Assembly (NCBI GenBank): GCA_031459655.1
Contig: JAVKID010000114.1
Location: 1 to 8,254 of the forward strand
Origin: Fervidifonticultor_A octavus_A
GTDB taxonomy: Bacteria > Sysuimicrobiota > Sysuimicrobiia > Sysuimicrobiales > Humicultoraceae
Direction of reading: 5' to 3'
Length of the DNA: 8,254 bases
Each line of letters starts with the position of its first letter. Position 1 is the stretch's first letter. The notes under the pieces were generated by a model. That model made no database searches, was not told where the DNA came from, and saw only the letters and a program-made list of their open reading frames with translations. This document shows, piece after piece, positions 1 to 4,956 of the stretch. Made by a program: the position numbers and the translations under genes.

Positions 1-410
1 GTGCACCAGGGGAGCTCCCTCCCGCAGCGCGGCGTCGATGTCCTCGATGGCGGGCAGCGGCTCATAGTCCACCACCACCCGCCCGGCGGCCTCGGCGGCT
101 ACCTCGGCCGTGGTGGCGGCCACTGCGGCCACCGGTTGACCGACGTAGCGCACGACGTCTGCGGCCAGCACCGTCTCGTCCTTGACCAGACCGCCGAAGC
201 GCCGGTTGGGGAGATCGCGGCCGCTAATCGCGACCACCACCCCCGGGACGGCGAGCGCCGGCGAGGGGTCTATGGCGCGGATTCGGGCGTGCGCGTACGG
301 ACTGCGGACCAGGTGGCCCGCGAGCGCGCCCGGCACGGCCAGGTCGATGCCGTAGTGAAAGCGCCCCGTGGCCTTCAGGTGGCCGTCAAGGCGGGGAAGC
401 GAGCGCCCGA

Positions 411-423
<13 letters not shown>
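1..423 (-). CDS. Molybdopterin-binding large subunit of a xanthine dehydrogenase/CoxL-family hydroxylase, N-terminal part
   Basis: Reading the minus strand from a GTG at 421-423 gives 141 codons that stay open to the window edge, so only the N-terminus is present; the family is usually 700-800 residues. The start reads GTLIGRSLPRLDGHLKATGR and is followed by YGIDLAVPG and RSPYAHARI. These are hallmarks of the a/b hammerhead domain (PF01315) of xanthine dehydrogenase, aldehyde oxidase and CO dehydrogenase large subunits. Further on, VRYVGQPVAAVAA and VVVDYEPLPAIED are also typical. In this family the large subunit binds the molybdenum cofactor and oxidises the substrate, passing electrons to the [2Fe-2S] subunit. 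That subunit is encoded just upstream and overlaps this start by 13 bases. An in-frame TGA at 436-438 limits how far upstream the start can be, and a G-rich stretch at 428-433 may be the ribosome site. The substrate cannot be told, because the active-site region lies outside the window. Confidence 0.9.
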
Positions 424-964
<541 letters not shown>

Positions 965-968
<4 letters not shown>

Positions 969-1759
969 GGGAACACCTGCGTGGCAGCGGCGGGTGCGGC
1001 TCCCGACCCGTGGAGCGGCCAGACGCTCCCCAGGCGTTCGGCCGCCGCCAGGAGAAGCGGCACCAGCTCCCGTTTGCGAGCGGCCGGCAGCCTGAAGGTC
1101 GGTCCCGAGAGCACCACCGCGCCCGCGACGCGGCCGCCGTGGCGCCCCACCCGGACGGGCACGCCGACGGCGCCCGCGCCGTCCACGAGCTCCTCCTCGA
1201 CAGTCGCGTACCCGAGCCGGCGCACCATGTGCAGCTCGCGCCTCAGACGCGTGCGGGTGGTGATGGTGTGGCGGGTGAACGAGCGCAGCCCGGCCCGCAC
1301 CGCGATACCCAGGGCCTCGGCCTCAGGGAGGCTGGCCAGATAGACCTTGCCGGCCGCGGTGGCGTGGAGCGGCGCGAACTGGCCCACCAGAGACGCCATA
1401 CGGATGCGTTGATCGCGGCCTTCGGCTTTGGCGACGAAGAGGACCCGGTGGTGCTCCACCACCGCCAGCTGCGCCAGTTCGCCGGTGGCGTCCGCCAGAT
1501 CCTGGAGCACGGGCTGGCAGACGCCGGGGAATCCCGTCATGTCCGCAAAGCGGAAGGCCAGGGCCACGAGCGGCAGGCCCAGGGTGTAACGGCGGGTGGC
1601 GGTGTTGGCACGGACGTAGCCGAGCGCGACCAGCGTGCCCAACGTACGAGAGACGACCCCTTTGTACGTGCCCAGCGCACCCGCCAGCTCGCTGACGGTC
1701 AGACCGTCGCTGGAACTTGCCAGGGTCTCGAGGATGGCCGCCCAGGGTGGCTGTGGCAT
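965..1759 (-). CDS. IclR-family transcriptional regulator
   Basis: This 264-residue protein has an N-terminal winged helix-turn-helix at about residues 6-60 (SDGLTVSELAGALG, then VVSRTLGTLVALGYV) and a GAF-like IclR effector domain at about 75-245. The signature LHATAAGK lies at residues 131-138. The length is normal for the family. The ATG at 1757-1759 is preceded on the minus strand by AGGAG (rc of 1764-1768) with five-base spacing. IclR proteins bind small organic acids or aromatic catabolites and control nearby catabolic genes. Here the regulator is the first gene of the unit and overlaps the hydroxylase small subunit, so it probably controls that operon and itself. A palindrome at 1789-1801 is a good candidate operator. 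The inducer is unknown. Large open frames on the plus strand across this gene are shadows. Confidence 0.95.
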
Positions 1760-1788
1760 GCTGCTCCTGTGATGCAGCGGCGGATGCT

Positions 1789-1801
1789 GAAACTATGTTT
1801 C
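1789..1801. promoter_or_regulatory. Putative IclR-family operator (KdgR-like palindrome)
   Basis: GAAAC-TAT-GTTTC is a perfect 5-bp inverted repeat with a 3-bp centre. The core has the same form as the KdgR box (GAAAC-N3-GTTTC), and KdgR belongs to the IclR family. It covers the predicted transcription start of the regulator gene, just below its -10, where a bound repressor would block transcription. A second short palindrome, TCGTACGA (1800-1807), overlaps its edge. Confidence 0.6.
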
Positions 1802-1803
1802 GT

Positions 1804-1832
1804 ACGATAGGCGATCGAGGTGGCGCTGTCAA
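1804..1832 (-). promoter_or_regulatory. Sigma70-type promoter of the IclR/hydroxylase operon
   Basis: On the minus strand, a perfect TTGACA -35 (rc of 1827-1832) is followed after 17 bases by TATCGT (rc of 1804-1809), which matches four of six -10 positions. Transcription would start near 1797, about 38 bases before the ATG. This is a prediction from consensus only. Confidence 0.7.
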
Positions 1833-1855
1833 CCAGGCGGTGTCGGTGCTATAAT
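1826..1855 (+). promoter_or_regulatory. Promoter of tRNA-Arg
   Basis: A perfect TATAAT -10 lies at 1850-1855, with CTGTCA (1826-1831, four of six matches to TTGACA) 18 bases upstream. Transcription would start around 1862, six bases before the tRNA. The -35 overlaps the -35 of the divergent IclR operon promoter. Confidence 0.75.
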
Positions 1856-1867
1856 GGCGTGCGGCAC

Positions 1868-1943
1868 GCGCCCGTAGCTCAGCGGATAGAGCGGCGGCCT
1901 CCGGAGCCGTAGGTCGGGGGTTCAAGTCCCTCCGGGCGCGCCA
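1868..1943 (+). tRNA. trnR: tRNA-Arg (anticodon CCG)
   Basis: This is a full cloverleaf with an encoded CCA end. The acceptor stem GCGCCCG (1868-1874) pairs without mismatch with CGGGCGC (1933-1939), followed by G at position 73 and CCA (1941-1943). The D-stem is GCTC/GAGC. The anticodon stem is 1894-1898 with 1906-1910, closing a 7-base loop CTCCGGA with anticodon CCG at 1901-1903, which reads the CGG arginine codon. The variable region has five bases. The T-stem is 1916-1920 with 1928-1932 and the loop is TTCAAGT. The gene reads away from the IclR operon and stands at the edge of the accessory-looking region. Confidence 0.97.
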
Positions 1944-1951
1944 ATTGAAAC

Positions 1952-1993
1952 GCCGTCAGGACGGCCATCTCAGCGGTTCGCCCCCTTCGCTGA
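1952..1993. terminator. Two hairpins after the tRNA, possible terminator region
   Basis: GCCGTC-AG-GACGGC (1952-1965) is a perfect inverted repeat with a very tight loop. TCAGCG (1970-1975) pairs perfectly with CGCTGA (1988-1993). No T-run follows on the plus strand. On the minus strand the first hairpin is followed by GTTTCAATT, so it could instead end the broken minus-strand gene at 2045-2557. Function is unproven. Confidence 0.35.
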
Positions 1994-2044
1994 CAGGTTT
2001 CCCGAACGGCCCGGAGAGATTAGGGCTTGATTGGTGGCCTGGCC

Positions 2045-2557
2045 TTACGCCTCCTCCAGAAGCATCGGCAGAACAAGGCAGGACCGGAGGGACCCGTCCT
2101 GCTGCAATGGAGGACACTCCGCGACTCGTCCGGTCCCCGACGCCAACCGCAGAGCGAACGCAGTACATATGCCCAGGCCGCACCAGGCGTAGTTGGTGCG
2201 GGGGAGCAGCGTGTACAGATCCAAGGCGCTGGGGAGGTGCCGCAGCACTGCGCGGGTATGATGTCGGCACGGTGAGCGTAAGTGTCGTTGATCGTCTGCC
2301 TGGTCGACGCCGGAGCGCCCTGCCAGTGTCCAGCGAAGGCACGAGAGCCAGGCGGATCTCTTCCGGCATGATGGCCACGAGCATGCCGTCCTTTCAAAGC
2401 GAGGGGGTTCACGTGCGTGTAGCAGGCACCCGCAAGGACCGCCTTCAGGTACGGTAGCATCGCCGAAAGATCTGTATCAAGCCTCGCGTACAGACGCCAC
2501 TCCGAGGGAGGCAGGGGTCCCCTGAAAGATGGCAATCTCCTGCACCGAGGCCTCCAT
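2045..2557 (-). pseudogene. Decayed 4Fe-4S cluster (PF04060-type) protein, several frameshifts
   Basis: Minus-strand pieces in three frames line up, in order, with one protein family of roughly 170-190 residues. They are: MEASVQEIAIFQG (from 2557); EWRLYARLDTDLSAMLPYL and onward to VNPLALK (about 2505-2392) in a second frame; MPEEIRLALVPSLDTG (about 2370-2315) in a third; INDTYAHRADIIPAQ (about 2295-2248) back in the second; and LYTLLPRTN, then GICTAFALRLASG and ECPPL (about 2235-2105) in the first, ending in LLEEA and a stop at 2045-2047. Intact relatives, as I recall them, have LLP-TNC-CG-PTC-AFA and a later CPPL at the cluster site. Here the first ligand Cys has become Tyr (RTNYAWCG). At least four frame changes are needed, so no functional protein can be made. 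The function of intact members is unclear beyond Fe-S binding. Joining the pieces into one gene is my inference from remembered family patterns. Confidence 0.65.
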
Positions 2558-2686
2558 GGCCTTGGCCCCCACGTAGCCGTCAATATATTCCATGAAGAGC
2601 ATACAGACCGAGTTCGTATCGGCAATGAGATGCCCGCCCGATGACAGGCGCAACACACGGGCCGCCCTCGCCGATAGGTGGTGCAC
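2558..2686 (-). other. Open stretch of unknown origin, possibly the remnant of a gene upstream of the Fe-S pseudogene
   Basis: The minus-strand frame that holds the first residues of the Fe-S pseudogene is open further upstream from 2686, with GGHLIADTNSVCMLFMEYID in the middle. It looks protein-like (mixed hydrophobic and acidic residues, little Arg/Ala bias), but I recognise no family. It may be the tail of another broken gene. Positions 2687-2853 hold no gene I can support and look less GC-rich than the rest. Confidence 0.25.
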
Positions 2687-2853
2687 TTTGTGTATCTATC
2701 TGATTTCCTTTCCTGGATCTACTGGCAGATCGGTTGCGCACCCGATACCCGGCCGTGAACAGACTATCTAGAGTGGGTTTGGATGCATAGATCTGAATGT
2801 TTCTTCAAGTGAGATGACACTACTATCGGCTGCGCGACTACGGCGTCCTGGGG

Positions 2854-3417
2854 GTGGTCGATCGAGCGAGAGCAGGTTCGATGGTCATCTCGCTGCTGGC
2901 GCCCAATTACCTCGTCCGAGGCGGCCCGTACGGCCAGAAGGTGCTGGTCTGGGCGGTCGCGACGGCGCTGGTGGTCGCCTATGCCAGGTGGCGAAAGACC
3001 GGCGAGGAGATCCGCCGCTGGCTCGGAGAGACGTGGTGGTTCGTGCGCATTATCTTCCCCCTGCTGCTCCTGGGCGTGTTCATCGCGGGCGTGATCGGCG
3101 CGGCGCTGCCCCGTGCGTAAATTGAGACCTATCTCGGCGGCTCAGGGCTCCAGGCCTCCTTCTTCGCCACCCTGCTGGGCAGCATCAGCTACTTTGCGAC
3201 CATGACCGAAGCGCCGTTCGTCCACAAGCTGCTCGGGCTCGGCATGGGCAAGGGACCGGCCCTGGCGCTGCTGCTTACCGGGCCAGGCCTCAGCCTGCCG
3301 AACTGGCTGGCGATTGGGCGGGTGTTCGGCGCAAGAAAGGCCGTCGTGTACGTGAGCACGATCATCGTGCTCGGGACGATCGGCGGCTGGTTCACGGGGA
3401 CGTTCATCTTCAAGTAG
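2854..3417 (+). pseudogene. Half-size permease (PF03773/DUF318 ArsP-like), interrupted by in-frame TAA
   Basis: One reading frame runs from a GTG at 2854 to the TAG at 3415-3417, but TAA at 3118-3120 splits it. The first part has two membrane segments (KVLVWAVATALVVAY and IIFPLLLLGVFIAGVIGAAL). The second part, without a new frame, continues IETYLGGSGLQASFFATLLG, then YFATMTEAPFV, GKGPALALLL and GPGLSLPNWLAIGRV. This is the conserved second half of PF03773 permeases, some of which export organoarsenicals or other metalloids. The stop falls between LPRA and IETYLGG, where relatives usually read through with a Trp or similar residue. The first half of a full-length (300-350 residue) permease is absent, although half-size members exist. 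A shorter product could start at ATG 3202. It is either a pseudogene or a sequencing error. A CxxC thioredoxin-like gene follows after 13 bases, a pairing I recall from other genomes. Confidence 0.75.
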
Positions 3418-3424
3418 AGGAGGT
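3418..3424 (+). promoter_or_regulatory. Strong Shine-Dalgarno AGGAGGT of the thioredoxin-like gene
   Basis: AGGAGGT ends six bases before GTG 3431. It starts right after the permease stop and fixes the GTG as the start. Confidence 0.8.
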
Positions 3425-3430
3425 GGTCCT

Positions 3431-3688
3431 GTGATCACGATCGAGGTCTTCGGTCCGGGGTGCTCGAAGTGCCAGGCCACGGAGGCGGTGGTCCGTCAGG
3501 CCTTGCACACGCTCGGCCTCACGGCCACGGTCACGCATATCCGCGATCCGAAGGAGATGGCCAAAGCCCGCGTGCTGTTCACCCCGGCCGTCCGGATCAA
3601 CGGGGAGGTGAAATGCACCGGGCGCGTGCCGCAGGTAGCCGAGGTCACCTCCTGGCTGGCCACAGCAGCGGCAAAGGCCGACGAGTAG
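3431..3688 (+). CDS. Thioredoxin-like redox-active disulfide mini-protein (Thioredoxin_3 type)
   Basis: This 85-residue protein opens ITIEVFGPGCSKCQATE, giving the redox pair Cys11-x-x-Cys14 directly after the first beta strand. FTPAVRING (cis-Pro at 52) and GEVKCTGRVP complete the thioredoxin-like fold of PF13192/TIGR00412. The length is typical. A further Cys in EVKCTG is not part of the usual active site. Such mini-thioredoxins are often encoded next to PF03773 permeases, as here, and are thought to handle thiol or metalloid redox chemistry at the permease; their exact partner is not established. The GTG start has a consensus ribosome site. It is probably co-transcribed with the downstream Cys-rich genes. 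Confidence 0.9.
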   Translation: MITIEVFGPGCSKCQATEAVVRQALHTLGLTATVTHIRDPKEMAKARVLFTPAVRINGEVKCTGRVPQVAEVTSWLATAAAKADE

Positions 3689-3700
3689 ATTCAGGAATGC

Positions 3701-3706
3701 AGGAGG
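3701..3706 (+). promoter_or_regulatory. Shine-Dalgarno AGGAGG that decides the start of the HdrA-like gene
   Basis: AGGAGG lies five bases before GTG 3712. An in-frame ATG at 3697 is upstream of this site and has no comparable ribosome site, so GTG 3712 is the better start. Confidence 0.75.
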
Positions 3707-3711
3707 ACGCC

Positions 3712-4125
3712 GTGAAGATCAAGATGCTGCTCTGCAACTGCAAGGGACTGTGTCCGTCATTCAAGGACACCAACATGAACACCCTGCCCTTCCATCTCGA
3801 GTCCGAACTGGACATCGAGTATGCCGTTCTCCATCCGCAGCTCTGCGGTCAGGGCGGCAATGTGGTGCTGAGCGAGGCCCTGCGGAATGCCGACGACGAC
3901 ACGCGCGTGGTCGTCGGCGCCTGCGCGCCCGAGGCCCAGGAGAAGCTGTTCAAGAAGGTATTGCGGATGACCGGATTCAACGAGCGCCGCTTCATCCCCG
4001 TGGACATCCGCGGGACCGACAACGAGGGCATCCTTGAGCGGTTGCGCAAGGCCGTGGAGACTCTCGCGAAGCGGCCTGCCGAGGTGGCGGCAAAACGAGC
4101 CCGACAGCCGTGCCTAGGGAACTGA
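3712..4125 (+). CDS. Stand-alone HdrA N-terminal-like cysteine protein
   Basis: This 137-residue protein begins MKIKMLLCNCKGLCPSF. It has Cys8, Cys10 and Cys14, then HPQLCGQGG with Cys45, then VVVGACAPEAQEKLF with Cys71, and later RFIPVDIRGTDNEG. This pattern is that of the N-terminal domain of heterodisulfide reductase subunit A and related proteins, where the segment precedes an FAD domain. The FAD-binding region and the ferredoxin repeats of full HdrA (about 650 residues or more) are absent: the gene stops after this domain, with a basic tail. A ferredoxin gene overlaps its last 16 bases, so the missing electron-transfer parts may be supplied in trans. The clustered Cys residues suggest Fe-S or thiol chemistry, and its own cluster is not proven. 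Whether it works with another flavoprotein cannot be seen here. Confidence 0.8.
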   Translation: MKIKMLLCNCKGLCPSFKDTNMNTLPFHLESELDIEYAVLHPQLCGQGGNVVLSEALRNADDDTRVVVGACAPEAQEKLFKKVLRMTGFNERRFIPVDIRGTDNEGILERLRKAVETLAKRPAEVAAKRARQPCLGN

Positions 4126-4412
4126 TCCCCTGGTATCCTGCAATTAATGCCGATACGTGCATCGGGGACCGCGTGTGCGTGGACTTCTGCAAGGACGATG
4201 TCTATCGCTGGGACGACACGACTGGTCATCCTGTGGTTGAGTACCCATACAACTGCGTGCTCGGCTGCAGCGCCTGCATGGAGCTCTGCCCGGTGGAGGC
4301 GATCAGCTTCCCATCGATGCAGGAGTTGCGAGAGACACTGCACCGGCTACGGGCGCAGGCGGCCGTGCAGGAGCCTGTCGGGACGGCGGCCTCACCGGCT
4401 GGCGGAGCATGA
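4110..4412 (+). CDS. Two-cluster ferredoxin with Cys-to-Asp change in the first motif
   Basis: This 100-residue protein starts at a GTG inside the end of the HdrA-like gene (16-base overlap; no clear ribosome site, so coupling is likely). The first cluster motif reads CIGDRVCVDFC (Cys17, Cys23, Cys27). The position of the second ligand, normally Cys, is Asp20, and Lys28 replaces the usual Pro after the last Cys. The second motif, CVLGCSACMELCP (Cys49, 53, 56, 60), has all ligands, with the C-x3-C spacing seen in some relatives. So one [4Fe-4S] cluster is expected, plus either an Asp-ligated [4Fe-4S] or a [3Fe-4S] cluster. The Asp variant is known from Pyrococcus furiosus ferredoxin. It probably transfers electrons to or from the neighbouring HdrA-like or thioredoxin-like proteins. 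The C-terminal tail (about 70-100) is Ala/Gly-rich and probably disordered. Confidence 0.88.
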   Translation: MPRELIPWYPAINADTCIGDRVCVDFCKDDVYRWDDTTGHPVVEYPYNCVLGCSACMELCPVEAISFPSMQELRETLHRLRAQAAVQEPVGTAASPAGGA

Positions 4413-4467
4413 GGCGCCGGGAGCCGGTGGGTCCTCCGACGGCCGATGTCACGGCGGTCGGAGTGGC

Positions 4468-4476
4468 GGGGAGGAG
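4468..4476 (+). promoter_or_regulatory. Shine-Dalgarno GGGGAGGAG of the DUF59 gene
   Basis: The purine-rich site precedes ATG 4482 with normal spacing, so the start is placed there rather than at an in-frame ATG at 4446. A GTG directly adjacent (4479-4481) is possible but too close to the site. Confidence 0.7.
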
Positions 4477-4481
4477 AAGTG

Positions 4482-4802
4482 ATGACGCAGCCCGTGGTTC
4501 ATGACCGTGCGAACGATTGGGCGGATGCTGGCGCCTTGAGTGAGCCATTGATCCGTGAGGCCCCTCGCGCGGTGATCGACCCCGAGCTCGGGTGGAGCAT
4601 TGTCGATCTGAACATGGTCCGGCGGATCGACGTCGCTGACAGAAGGGTCACGGTGCATCTGGTACTGACCATCCCAGGATGCCCGCTGGTCGGATGGATC
4701 GTGCAAAGCGCCAGACAGGTGATCGCCAGCCTGCCAGGGGTCGAGCACGTGGAGGTTGTGCTGCTCGACGAACCGTGGCAGCCGCCGGACCGCCTGGGAT
4801 AG
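4482..4802 (+). CDS. MIP18/DUF59 family protein (Fe-S cluster assembly factor-like)
   Basis: This 106-residue protein has the DUF59 (PF01883) pattern: VIDPELGWSIVDLNMVRRIDV at about residues 31-51, then LVLTIPGCPLVGWI with the conserved Cys67, and a tail VVLLDEPWQPPDRLG that matches the usual PPW motif region. Family members (SufT, PaaD, MIP18) help to insert or repair Fe-S clusters in target proteins. Placed between a ferredoxin and a YlbF-like gene, it could mature the Fe-S proteins encoded just upstream, though that is inference. The N-terminal 25 residues are not typical of the domain. The gap to the ferredoxin is 69 bases and holds no other gene. Confidence 0.88.
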   Translation: MTQPVVHDRANDWADAGALSEPLIREAPRAVIDPELGWSIVDLNMVRRIDVADRRVTVHLVLTIPGCPLVGWIVQSARQVIASLPGVEHVEVVLLDEPWQPPDRLG

Positions 4803-4818
4803 TGCGAGGATGAATACG

Positions 4819-4956
4819 ATGCACAGGGAGCCGCCCGCGCCCGCCGTCATTGCGCAGGCCGTGCATGACTTCGCGGAGGCGATCATGACGACCCACGCCT
4901 ATCAGAGCGTGGTCAACGAACCTGATGCGCGAGATGGGGTGAGTGATGGGCACTGA
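4819..4956 (+). CDS. Tiny YlbF/YmcA-like protein, probably truncated
   Basis: From ATG 4819 (CGAGGA at 4805-4810 serves as ribosome site) the frame encodes 45 residues. The segment VIAQAVHDFAEAIMTTHAYQ resembles the first helix of the YlbF/Com_YlbF family (PF06133), where a helix of the form A-x-x-F-A-x-A-x-x-x-x-x-x-Y is followed by a long second helix. Family members have 110-150 residues, and here the frame ends after the first helix, so the gene is probably a remnant or a cut-down version. Its last 11 bases overlap the start of the ACR3 gene, which could couple their translation. The family assignment rests on a short match. An in-frame ATG at 4810 would add three residues but sits directly on the ribosome site. 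Confidence 0.45.
   Translation: MHREPPAPAVIAQAVHDFAEAIMTTHAYQSVVNEPDARDGVSDGH

Noticed and set aside
1010..1810. Long plus-strand open frame over the IclR gene
   Set aside because: Low-complexity, His/Arg/Gln-rich translation opposite a clear IclR gene; no family features.
1323..1925. Minus-strand open frame crossing the IclR promoter and the tRNA
   Set aside because: It overlaps the IclR gene in another frame and reads through the tRNA-Arg; shadow.
1945..2457. Plus-strand open frame of 170 codons after the tRNA
   Set aside because: It lies opposite the Fe-S pseudogene pieces, has no recognisable motif and no ribosome site.
2734..2770. Promoter for the permease/redox gene train (TTGCGC and TATCTA)
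   Set aside because: The spacing of 25 bases between the boxes is too long and the -35 match is poor.
3118..3120. TAA read as a sense codon (recoding)
   Set aside because: All other genes in the window end on TAA, TAG or TGA normally and nothing suggests a special tRNA or recoding element; mutation or error is simpler.
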